38,326 bases of DNA from a virus. Location: positions 1-38,326 of IMG/VR virus record IMGVR_UViG_3300020471_000696. The stretch is one strand, 5' to 3'. The notes under the pieces were generated by a model that worked only from the letters and a program-made list of their open reading frames with translations, did not search any database and was not told the origin of the DNA. The translations under genes were made by a program, and so were the position numbers. How positions within the stretch are numbered: position 1 is the stretch's first letter; each line of letters opens with the position of its first letter. This document shows, in pieces, positions 1 through 6,862 of this stretch.

Positions 1-338
1 GTTATGTTCCAATTTAATTGAGATAACAAATAGGTTTCGTATTCGTCTAAATCTGATTGTGTAATGTTTTCATTATCAGTCCATTTAAACTCTAAAGTGC
101 AAGAGCCTTCAGTTAATATGTTTTGAAAAGCTCCATCTCTTACATAATCCCAAGACACAATATTAGGATTATCATTCAGTAAATCCATTTGTGATGGCTC
201 ATCCATACCATCGTATTCAAAACGATAATTAGACTGTCCTTGTTTAGTATCTTGTGTAAAACAAAATTCTAAATTATCATCATACAAAACTCCTGTATGT
301 GACATTGTAGTTAAAAACCTTTTACTAGTATCGGTCAT
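1..338 (-). CDS. Tail/head-associated protein of unknown function, N-terminal part (cut by the window start)
   Basis: Only the first 112 or so codons are present; the gene runs off the left edge. It starts with ATG at 338-336, overlapping the end of the upstream 97-aa gene by 4 bases (ATGA), which implies translational coupling. It is a second allele of the full-length 240-aa gene at 37332-38054. The two differ at about ten residues, clustered in the first 60, for example MDEPSQMDLL here against MQEPEQINLL there, while the region after that is almost unchanged. I recognise no domain. Its position between the fibres and the head-tail adaptor genes suggests a virion or assembly role, which is inference. 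Confidence 0.8.
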   Translation of the reverse strand, partial: MTDTSKRFLTTMSHTGVLYDDNLEFCFTQDTKQGQSNYRFEYDGMDEPSQMDLLNDNPNIVSWDYVRDGAFQNILTEGSCTLEFKWTDNENITQSDLDEYETYLLSQLNWNI

Positions 339-610
339 ATTATTATCGGCTTTCTTACTGGTGGTTTTATATTTGGAGCATCCATCTCTACAATTTTCTT
401 TTGCATAAAATCATATGCGTGTGTTGTTAAACTAAACCCACACTCCATTACCCACTTTCTTACAGTATCAACTTCAGCCTTAAAAATAAGTTGGTCTAAA
501 ACATTTGCAGCTACATTTGATTGAATAACATATGTATAAGTTTTTAATGTTGGAATAGATGGCTTCATAGTCATCATTCTTTTTGTTTCATCAATGTCGT
601 TGAAAGTTTG
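1..610. repeat. Left copy of 610-base near-identical terminal direct repeat
   Basis: Bases 1-610 align without gaps to 37717-38326 at a constant offset of 37716. I count about 34 mismatches by eye. Mismatches are denser in 1-334 (about 26) than in 335-610 (8, with one amino-acid change). It covers the 5' part of one gene and most of the next. It most likely marks closure of a circular or circularly permuted genome assembled from two close relatives; a true tandem duplication is the alternative. Confidence 0.93.
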
Positions 611-628
611 TTCGTAATCTAAATTCAT
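335..628 (-). CDS. Conserved small protein of the tail gene cluster, unknown function (97 aa)
   Basis: The 97-residue protein begins MNLDYEQTFNDIDETKR and ends in a proline- and isoleucine-rich tail (KPPVRKPIII). No signal peptide or membrane helix is visible. It starts 2 bases after the fibre gene at 631-1248 and overlaps the next gene by 4 bases, so it is in the same transcription unit as the tail genes. A second allele at 38051-38326 carries eight base changes over the shared part but only one amino-acid change (Ala to Pro), so it is under strong purifying selection and is a genuine gene. I do not recognise its family. Confidence 0.8.
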   Translation of the reverse strand: MNLDYEQTFNDIDETKRMMTMKPSIPTLKTYTYVIQSNVAANVLDQLIFKAEVDTVRKWVMECGFSLTTHAYDFMQKKIVEMDAPNIKPPVRKPIII

Positions 629-630
629 AA

Positions 631-1248
631 TTAATAAACCTGAATAGTTCTTTGTACATTAAAAGTAGCACCCAATGGCTGTAATGATGCTTGGCTTATA
701 TTCACTCTTTGTCCGACAAAATTAAATGTAGGATTTAGATTGTAGAATTGTGATGCTGGTAATAACATATTCCCTGGGTTACCTGTACCATCTGAAAAGG
801 TTGTTCTCCAATAATGACCTTGTAAATAATCTGTTCTACTCATTCCACCACCACCTGCCGAACTTGAGCCATTAAAATCCATAGTTACACCTACTGACAT
901 AAATGTTGAGACAGAAACTTGATGAAACACACAAGTTTGCCCTTGGTCTAATGTTATTTGATTATCAGCAGCAGAGCCTAATGTTCCTGCTCCAATACCC
1001 ATACTATATGTACTAAAAGAAGGATTAGCAAATTTTATACCACTATTAGCACCAGTTATGATTAATTGTGTTTCAGCAGTAAATGAAGATGCTCCATACC
1101 ATTCAGCAAAATTCATACTTGCACCAGAGCCTTTACCAATTAAGCCTCTTATATCACTATCATTAATTGAGCAGGAAGTGCCAGAACTGCCTCCTGCTTC
1201 GATATGGATAGCATTTAGACTCAACGTGCCTGACGAGGGGAGGGTCAT
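631..1248 (-). CDS. Short tail fibre / receptor-binding-type protein (205 aa)
   Basis: The N-terminus MTLPSSGTLSLNAIHIEAGG, followed by a Gly/Ser-rich stretch and the FAEWYGAS segment near residue 50, matches a recurring N-terminal module of marine phage tail-fibre proteins that I know from cyanophage and pelagiphage annotations. The remainder is rich in Gly, Ser, Thr and Asn with a Gly-rich loop near residue 135, as expected of a beta-structured adhesin. It follows the large S74-type fibre by 8 bases and may be its tip, partner or alternative receptor binder. The exact role is inferred from composition and position. Confidence 0.7.
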   Translation of the reverse strand: MTLPSSGTLSLNAIHIEAGGSSGTSCSINDSDIRGLIGKGSGASMNFAEWYGASSFTAETQLIITGANSGIKFANPSFSTYSMGIGAGTLGSAADNQITLDQGQTCVFHQVSVSTFMSVGVTMDFNGSSSAGGGGMSRTDYLQGHYWRTTFSDGTGNPGNMLLPASQFYNLNPTFNFVGQRVNISQASLQPLGATFNVQRTIQVY

Positions 1249-1256
1249 AAAAATTT

Positions 1257-3524
1257 TTAACCTTTCTTTAATTCTTCTATTTCAGACTTTAATTCTTTGA
1301 TTGCCTCAATAAGTAAACCAACAGTATTTTGATATTTCATTGTGTGTAAATCTTCTAAACCCTCAGGGTTAATATCTGATTTAGTATTTTCTATAGTTAC
1401 TAACTCAGGTACGATTTCTTTTACCTCTTGTGCAATAACACCAATCTCTCTGGCTTTAGTTTCTTTCCGTGTGTACTCAATACCTCTAAGTTTAGAAACT
1501 TTATCAAGTGCATTGTCTATTGTCTTAACATCTTCTTTTAAACGGAGGTCGGAGTAGGCAGAAACATTGGCGTTAAAGACTCCATTGCCCGAACTATCAA
1601 CAGTAAATACATTAGAACCTGATGCGTTTCTAGCAATCCAACTTGTGGTAAATTGATGATACATACTAGCCGAGTGATGTTCTATTTTACCTGCTAATTC
1701 TCCAGACCAGTTAGAGCCATTTGCAATTTCTAATCTTTTGTCATCTTCAACTCTAAATCCACCAGATGTAGTTGATGCCATATTAGTACCATTATAATAA
1801 AAGTGATTTGCTCCACCATCTATAAAAGCCGCAAGTGTATTAGACCTATCAGCTTTGGTAATTGTAACTTGACTACCTGATAGTTGTAGGTGTCCTGTAC
1901 CTGCATCTTGTACTACTGAATGGTTGCCATCGTGATAGATTTCTAAATCGTTTCCTGTTCCAAACCTTGCTTTAACATTATCGTTGAAGTCAACGCCTGT
2001 TGCTCCACCTATTGCAGATGGTATAGTTGGCGTACCTGATAAGTCTGAATATGCACCAGATGTTGCAACTGTTGCTAAAGTTGGTGAACCAGATAAGTCA
2101 GAATATAATCCACTGGTTGCAACTGTTGCTAAGTTGCCAACTGTTGTGTTTAATGAGGCAACATCAACGCCATCAACTGTACCAGAAACAACTATATTAC
2201 CTGTGATGTCAACTCCAGTTGCACTTGTTTCAAAAACTTTTGTGTTATTTTCAAACAACTCTACACTACCGCCATCTTCAGCGTTAATCATTGTTTTGTT
2301 GTTTGCACCATTTTTAACTACAAAATCTGATGCTCTAATTTCTAAATCACCTGCTCCACCCTCTGCAAAAATTGTTTTATTAGATGATGAGTCATGACTG
2401 ATTGAAAAATCCCCACTACCACTAGCACCGCCAAATGAAAGCAATACATCATCATTAAGGTGCAACTCACCAGTAAATGTACCACCTGACTGTAGCACTG
2501 ATGGTATAGTAGCTGAACCGCCTAAAGCAACGGATTGACCATTAATTGTGATTGTATTAGTTGGGATAGTAGTTGTGATTGCAAAATCACCAGATGAATC
2601 CATGTTTGCAGTACCAGTAACCGCACCAGATAAAGTTACAGTGCTAGTTTGGTTATCAAAACTATCAGTGCCATCATGAACAAGTATTTGACCTGCTGAT
2701 GGTGACGATATATTTGAGTCACTTGCCTCTGCAATAGTATCAATGCCTGATATTTGTGCATCAACATAAGTCTTAATTGCCTTACTTGACGCTAATTCAT
2801 TGTCAGTTGCACTGACTGATGTTATGTCAGTATCAACAATATTGGATATTGCAGTGTATGGAACATTTGTAATCGTGTTACCTGCTCCATCAATAGATTT
2901 ATTTGTGAGAGTGTTTGTACTAGATGATGTCAGATAATTGCTATCGTTAGTAAATTGAGAGATATTACCTGATTTATTTGTGAGGGTGTCTGTAGATGAT
3001 GCAGTAATATAGCCTGCATCATTAGTCCATTGTGATATTGCTCCACCTTTGTTTGTAAAGGTTGCGTTATCACTTGCATAGTTAGTTAATTCTGTTTGAA
3101 CATAAGCAGTAGTTGCAAGTCGTGTACTGTTGTTATCAGCAGTTTGCGTGGGTGCAGTTGGGTTGCCAGTTAATGCAGGGCTTGCCAGTGGTGCTTTTGA
3201 ATTAAATTGAGTTTGTATGTCTGATGTCGTTCCTGCTAAAAATCCCATTTCAGCAGTAGTTACACCGCCTGCTAAACTAAAAATTAAATGTCCGTTAGGG
3301 TCATCATATACTGGTGTTATTCCTGCATGAGAAGAATGACCAGTAAACATCGCACCAACAGTATCTTGAATTCCTTCGGTATTGACTCCAAAAAATGTTG
3401 CTAGTTCACCAATACCTGCTTTTTTAGTCTGCGTTGCTGATGTATCTGATATAACAATTTCATCATCATTGGCTATTTGTGCCGATGTCATTGATGTTAA
3501 TTCACTAATTTTCTTATCAGTCAT
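1257..3524 (-). CDS. Tail fibre/spike with C-terminal S74 intramolecular chaperone (755 aa)
   Basis: The last 100 residues form a Peptidase_S74 (chaperone of endosialidase) domain. It opens with AYSDLRLKEDV, where the serine at about 658 is the expected self-cleavage residue, and ends in a coiled-coil-like helix rich in Lys and Glu. S74 domains trimerise the fibre and then cut themselves off. The N-terminal half has repeated TLTNKSGNISQFTND-like units (about residues 155-215), and the middle is repetitive Gly/Ser/Thr beta-structure typical of a receptor-binding shaft. It is in the late operon just downstream of head genes. This is the most likely host-range determinant. The start is the ATG one base from the stop of the preceding 43-aa gene. 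Confidence 0.9.
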   Translation of the reverse strand: MTDKKISELTSMTSAQIANDDEIVISDTSATQTKKAGIGELATFFGVNTEGIQDTVGAMFTGHSSHAGITPVYDDPNGHLIFSLAGGVTTAEMGFLAGTTSDIQTQFNSKAPLASPALTGNPTAPTQTADNNSTRLATTAYVQTELTNYASDNATFTNKGGAISQWTNDAGYITASSTDTLTNKSGNISQFTNDSNYLTSSSTNTLTNKSIDGAGNTITNVPYTAISNIVDTDITSVSATDNELASSKAIKTYVDAQISGIDTIAEASDSNISSPSAGQILVHDGTDSFDNQTSTVTLSGAVTGTANMDSSGDFAITTTIPTNTITINGQSVALGGSATIPSVLQSGGTFTGELHLNDDVLLSFGGASGSGDFSISHDSSSNKTIFAEGGAGDLEIRASDFVVKNGANNKTMINAEDGGSVELFENNTKVFETSATGVDITGNIVVSGTVDGVDVASLNTTVGNLATVATSGLYSDLSGSPTLATVATSGAYSDLSGTPTIPSAIGGATGVDFNDNVKARFGTGNDLEIYHDGNHSVVQDAGTGHLQLSGSQVTITKADRSNTLAAFIDGGANHFYYNGTNMASTTSGGFRVEDDKRLEIANGSNWSGELAGKIEHHSASMYHQFTTSWIARNASGSNVFTVDSSGNGVFNANVSAYSDLRLKEDVKTIDNALDKVSKLRGIEYTRKETKAREIGVIAQEVKEIVPELVTIENTKSDINPEGLEDLHTMKYQNTVGLLIEAIKELKSEIEELKKG

Positions 3525-3656
3525 TTATAATCCCTTGTTTAATCTTTTGTGTTTATTCATTGATGATGTTTTTAATCTTGTTTTGTTTGGGTTGCCAATA
3601 GATGTACGCTTTTGAATACGCTCATGAGGCGTAAAACTTTTAATTCTTTTTGCCAT
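3525..3656 (-). CDS. Small basic protein, unknown function (43 aa)
   Basis: This is a short gene between the 72-aa gene and the fibre. The product begins MAKRIKSFTPHERIQKRTSI and ends KRLNKGL; it is very rich in Lys and Arg and has no hydrophobic stretch. Its ATG shares a base with the stop of the preceding gene (TAATG), and its own stop directly precedes the fibre ATG, so it is translationally coupled on both sides. A nucleic-acid- or capsid-binding role would fit the charge but is not shown. Without it this stretch would be an unexplained gap in an otherwise gapless operon. Confidence 0.65.
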   Translation of the reverse strand: MAKRIKSFTPHERIQKRTSIGNPNKTRLKTSSMNKHKRLNKGL

Positions 3657-3874
3657 TAACCACTAATAGGTTCTTCAGTGTTTATTGATACAGTCCTTGC
3701 CTCTGCAAGTTTAAGGTTATCGCCATCATTGCCACCACCAGTAAGTAATAGAAAAAAATCGCCACCACTACCATCATCATACTTGATACCAAAACCAGAT
3801 ATGTCTGTTCGTCTATCCCTGTATCTTTTGGGTGAGCGTATGTTTTTTCTTTGTGTTAATCTTCCGCCTAACAT
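3656..3874 (-). CDS. Small protein downstream of the decoration-like genes, unknown function (72 aa)
   Basis: The 72-residue protein has a basic N-terminus (RLTQRKNIRSPKRYRDRR) followed by a Gly/Asp-rich middle (DDGSGGDFFLLLTGGGNDGD) and a polar C-terminus. It shares single-base junctions with its neighbours on both sides. The basic head and glycine-rich body would fit a minor virion protein. I do not recognise the family; an antisense ORF here is a shadow. Confidence 0.65.
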   Translation of the reverse strand: MLGGRLTQRKNIRSPKRYRDRRTDISGFGIKYDDGSGGDFFLLLTGGGNDGDNLKLAEARTVSINTEEPISG

Positions 3875-4167
3875 TATCTTATTGCGTCAGCTATATGTAA
3901 GTTGCCTGTTGACCCACTTAACGACTTAACTGCTATTTTAGAGCCTACTGGAATTACTAAATACTCAATCGTAAATGCAGGTAAGACTGCACTAGAGTTT
4001 ACCGCAGTTGGATTAAGTCCTATTTCGATTAGACAATCGCAAGTTGGAATGACTCTGTAGTGATTAAGTGAGTTTGTTAGTTGGGGTGATTGTGCAGATG
4101 ATGCACCGATTGCTACAGTTTGATTGTTTGCTAAACCAAATGCAGTAGGATAACCATATTTTGCCAT
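3874..4167 (-). CDS. Decoration-like head protein, paralog 2 (97 aa)
   Basis: This short, mostly beta-predicted protein shares a pattern with the upstream 89-aa product: SAQS near the start, an I-IG-NPTA motif in the middle (IGLNPTAV, residues about 49-56), then a hydrophobic PAFTIEYL strand and a GSKIAV strand. The neighbour has IGANPTAT, PAKTEFFL and TEKVAV at matching spacing. Two tandem short beta-proteins immediately after the major capsid gene are typical of capsid decoration or head-fibre proteins. The duplication is visible; the decoration role is inferred from position. It starts on the last base of the preceding stop. Confidence 0.65.
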   Translation of the reverse strand: MAKYGYPTAFGLANNQTVAIGASSAQSPQLTNSLNHYRVIPTCDCLIEIGLNPTAVNSSAVLPAFTIEYLVIPVGSKIAVKSLSGSTGNLHIADAIR

Positions 4168-4436
4168 TAGAATGTTACTCCAGTTATGAAAGCCAAGCCA
4201 CTACCTGTTGTTGTTCTGACCGCAACTTTCTCTGTAGGTTTAACACCTAAAAAAAACTCAGTCTTAGCAGGTATGAAAGCATCGTTTGTTGTTGCAGTAG
4301 GGTTAGCACCTATTACAAAATGACTATCAACTGTTGTTACCAGTCTGATTGTAAAGATACCATCGTCTATTGCAGATGATTGTGCTGATGTTGCTGATGT
4401 TGTTACTTTTTCAGTAGATATATCTCTGTAGTTCAT
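4167..4436 (-). CDS. Decoration-like head protein, paralog 1 (89 aa)
   Basis: This is the first gene after the major capsid gene, preceded by the strong stem-loop at 4451-4476 and the Shine-Dalgarno GAGAGGAA. It begins MNYRDISTEKVTTSATSAQS and carries the IGANPTAT and KVAVRTTTGSG segments, which line up with the next gene's IGLNPTAV and KIAVKSLSGST. The composition is beta-rich with no cysteine. It is probably a minor or decoration capsid protein. Its own stem-loop plus ribosome-binding site suggests that its translation or mRNA stability is set separately from the capsid gene. Confidence 0.65.
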   Translation of the reverse strand: MNYRDISTEKVTTSATSAQSSAIDDGIFTIRLVTTVDSHFVIGANPTATTNDAFIPAKTEFFLGVKPTEKVAVRTTTGSGLAFITGVTF

Positions 4437-4450
4437 AAATTCCTCTCAGT

Positions 4451-4476
4451 GCATAGGGTGGTTACCCACCCTATGC
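4451..4476 (-). promoter_or_regulatory. Intercistronic GTAA-tetraloop stem-loop upstream of the decoration genes
   Basis: A perfect 11-bp inverted repeat (GCATAGGGTGG / CCACCCTATGC) encloses four bases that read GTAA on the transcribed (minus) strand, a GNRA-type tetraloop. It lies between the major capsid stop and the Shine-Dalgarno GAGAGGAA of the next gene. There is no T-run after it, so a classical terminator is unlikely. It shares its GGGTGG-GTAA-CCACCC core with the stem-loops at 17736, 22745 and 23097. Likely roles are an mRNA stabiliser or an RNase processing site. Confidence 0.85.
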
Positions 4477-4490
4477 TAGTTAGATTACGA

Positions 4491-5450
4491 TTATGATAAA
4501 TCGTATATTCCACCATTACCTGCCTCGTTCTTGGCACATAATGACCACTCAGTAGTTAGTAAATACTGTCTGTTATCGCCAGTCTTTGCTAATTCCTCTA
4601 CTTTGTATGGTCTTAGTTCTGCCATTTCCCAAAGGCTATGGTCTATAACAAGTGCATCTCTTGCTCTCATGTGTCTTGCGGGTACCACGTTATAAGAGGC
4701 GAAATCGCCAATATAAACGTCGACGGCACCTACAATCGTTTTGTCAGGAGTCTGTACTTGCTTAGTAGCACCACCAGTAAATGATGTTGAGATAACTTGC
4801 TTGTTAGCTGAACCAACATAAATTGTGTCAGCATTACCGCCATTATCCCATACTGATTTACTTACTGCTTTAAGCAATGTTTCAGTCAACGCTCTTAGGT
4901 TTCCTGCTGATGCGTCTGTTCTCGCATTAGCACCCTCAAGAGCAGTTGGGTCAGCACCGCCTGTACCTGCACTGGTATTAGTACCTAACCAACAGTTAAT
5001 ACCTGCTGATTGTCTTGCAGTTGAGGCGTTACCTGCATTTTTAGCACCATTTTGAAAAATAGATGTTTCAATATCGTTTTTCAAAACTTTTGCGTTTTTT
5101 GCTAAAAGATATGCACTCATAGTTGCTAGACCTGCTGAGTCTACTGCATCTTGAGTACCAGTAACCGCAAATGATTTTGCACTGATTTGTGTGTTGTTGT
5201 TTAGTCTTGTTACATCTGACTGAGAGGTTGCAGAATATACCTCACCCTCAAGCTGAGCATTGTTTGCTACAGGTGATGCGAGTGAGTCCTTTAACCACTC
5301 AACCTTTGTAGAAGATGTAGAGACTTTTTTGATACTTGACATAAAAGGAGTCTCAAAAGGTGAGATGTTAGAAATAACATCGCCTAGATTTTCCTTAGTT
5401 GTTTTGCCTGAAGTATCAAATGATGTTTTACTGTTTGATAATAAAGCCAT
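4491..5450 (-). CDS. Major capsid protein, SU10/DUF5309 type (319 aa)
   Basis: The 319-residue protein starts MALLSNSKTSFDTSGKTTKE and then has the family-typical LGDVISNISPFETPFMSSI (residues about 22-40), followed by a K-rich E-loop region with WLKDSL. This N-terminal block is characteristic of HK97-fold major capsid proteins of the SU10 (DUF5309) group. Length and position (scaffold upstream, decoration-like genes downstream) fit. It would form the icosahedral shell. An AAAGGTAAAGAACG ribosome-binding region precedes the ATG. No other candidate capsid gene exists in the window. Confidence 0.9.
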   Translation of the reverse strand: MALLSNSKTSFDTSGKTTKENLGDVISNISPFETPFMSSIKKVSTSSTKVEWLKDSLASPVANNAQLEGEVYSATSQSDVTRLNNNTQISAKSFAVTGTQDAVDSAGLATMSAYLLAKNAKVLKNDIETSIFQNGAKNAGNASTARQSAGINCWLGTNTSAGTGGADPTALEGANARTDASAGNLRALTETLLKAVSKSVWDNGGNADTIYVGSANKQVISTSFTGGATKQVQTPDKTIVGAVDVYIGDFASYNVVPARHMRARDALVIDHSLWEMAELRPYKVEELAKTGDNRQYLLTTEWSLCAKNEAGNGGIYDLS

Positions 5451-5481
5451 CGTTCTTTACCTTTCTAAAGTTAAGTTATTT

Positions 5482-6510
5482 TTAGTTTTCAAAAATAGAC
5501 TTTAGAATGTCAGTTGCATCTTCAGTTTTGCCAGATTTTTTTAGCCTTGCCATCTTATCGTCTGCAATTCGCTTTTGTTTAGCCTCTTTGCTTTGAACAA
5601 CACCGCCTTTTACAACTTTAGGTGCATTTTGTACCTTTTGTTGCACTAGACTACGCTTGCCTTTTAACTCGTTGAATTTCACCGCCATATCTACAATTTT
5701 AAATACTTTGTGATTGGTGATGCCTTTCATTTCTTCCTCAGAAAAACCTTGTTGTGTCAAAAATGACCTCATCTTACCCCTAACTTGCTTTGCAGTGTCA
5801 GGGTTACGCATCTCAGGCATTTCAAGTAAAAGTTTTTGGTTTTCACTTGCAATGTATTTTTGCAATTCCTGATTGCGTGCCTCAGTCAGTTTCTGTTGCT
5901 CTTGAACCAACGCTTGTTTCTTTTGATTAAGAAAAAATAATTGTCTTTGAGCCTCAGTTGGGTCGGTTTCCATTAACTGAGCGATGTTTTGTTCTTCTAA
6001 ACCGAGTTGTTGATTGGCAAGATTGATAGCTTGATTAGCCATATCCATTCGTTGATTTATTTCCTGATTTTTTTTATCAGTTTCATCTCTGAATGACTGA
6101 CGCTCTATAGATAAACTTTCAGTCTTTCGCCTATAATCTGAATCTCGCTGATACCCTGCAACTAACTCATCTTGATTGACCTCATACTCTACGCCATCTA
6201 CCTTGACCTTAAAGGTTGGTATAGGTTGAGCATCTTGGGTTTCTTCGATTGCTTGTTGTTCAATATCTGTTTCTTCCTGTTCAGCATGAGATTCAAGGTC
6301 AGCGTCAGTTACAACATCGTCAACAAAAGCATCTGGTTGTTCTTCGACTTGACCAGTTGCGTTCTCAGATGTTTCACTTTCGCTTACCTGCTTAACAGGT
6401 TTTACGCTACTCTCGCTTGTTGTTGGCAATGCGGTAATATCTTCACCCTCACCTAACAACCCCACTATTGCATCAGTAGCTTGCGTGGTACTTAGACTTT
6501 CCTCACTCAT
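5482..6510 (-). CDS. Capsid scaffolding protein (342 aa)
   Basis: It lies between portal and major capsid genes. The N-terminal 110 residues are strongly acidic and Glu/Gln/Thr-rich; residues about 145-250 form a long Gln/Glu/Lys-rich helix (predicted coiled coil) and the C-terminus is basic (KQKRIADDKMARLKKSGK). That acidic-helical-basic layout is typical of phage scaffolds, which fold the procapsid and then leave. I choose the second ATG (MSEESLSTTQ, at 6510) because AAAGGA sits at correct spacing before it; the first ATG, 15 bases upstream, overlaps that ribosome-binding site. Confidence 0.82.
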   Translation of the reverse strand: MSEESLSTTQATDAIVGLLGEGEDITALPTTSESSVKPVKQVSESETSENATGQVEEQPDAFVDDVVTDADLESHAEQEETDIEQQAIEETQDAQPIPTFKVKVDGVEYEVNQDELVAGYQRDSDYRRKTESLSIERQSFRDETDKKNQEINQRMDMANQAINLANQQLGLEEQNIAQLMETDPTEAQRQLFFLNQKKQALVQEQQKLTEARNQELQKYIASENQKLLLEMPEMRNPDTAKQVRGKMRSFLTQQGFSEEEMKGITNHKVFKIVDMAVKFNELKGKRSLVQQKVQNAPKVVKGGVVQSKEAKQKRIADDKMARLKKSGKTEDATDILKSIFEN

Positions 6511-6532
6511 GAGTTGTCCTTTCATATTCAGC

Positions 6533-6548
6533 TTTGCATAATTGCAAA
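6533..6548 (-). promoter_or_regulatory. Small stem-loop upstream of the scaffold ribosome-binding site
   Basis: The inverted repeat TTTGCA-TAAT-TGCAAA (6-bp stem, 4-base loop) lies in the 79-base gap between the 89-aa gene and the scaffold start, 12-15 bases before AAAGGA. It is weaker than the GTAA family and could be chance in AT-rich DNA, but its position just ahead of a ribosome-binding site matches those elements. Confidence 0.4.
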
Positions 6549-6589
6549 ACCGATTCTAGAGTTCCATATCTGGTTGACCCTAAGAATAC

Positions 6590-6859
6590 TTAAAACTTTT
6601 TAATATCTTTTAATGTTTGTTTAGCCAGTTTTCCTGTCGTTACATATTCCTCAAGATGTTTCTCAAACTGATTAACAGTGTGATATAACTCATAACACTT
6701 ACGTCTTGCGTCATCGTCTTGCAATTTTGTGTTAATCATTTCGTTTAAATAGATTTTTTTTAAATCATCAAACGCTTTTTTTAGTCTTTCGTTTTGTAAC
6801 AGGATTTCTATATCCTGACCAACCTGCATCTCTTGATGCAGTTTATCTTCATCGTGCAT
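6590..6859 (-). CDS. Small charged alpha-helical protein after the portal gene, unknown function (89 aa)
   Basis: The 89-residue protein is rich in Lys, Glu, Asp and Leu (MHDEDKLHQEMQVGQDIEIL) and looks mostly helical, with one cysteine and no membrane segment. It starts 3 bases after the portal stop. In comparable phages a small helical protein often sits between portal and scaffold; no specific role is known to me. A scaffold or portal accessory is possible but only by position. Confidence 0.7.
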   Translation of the reverse strand: MHDEDKLHQEMQVGQDIEILLQNERLKKAFDDLKKIYLNEMINTKLQDDDARRKCYELYHTVNQFEKHLEEYVTTGKLAKQTLKDIKKF

Positions 6860-6862
6860 AAA

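Noticed and set aside
1984-2397. Plus-strand ORF of 137 codons inside the fibre gene
   Set aside because: It is antisense to the repetitive S74 fibre gene, rich in Val/Pro/Ser as a mirror of the Gly/Thr repeats, with no ribosome-binding site or family.
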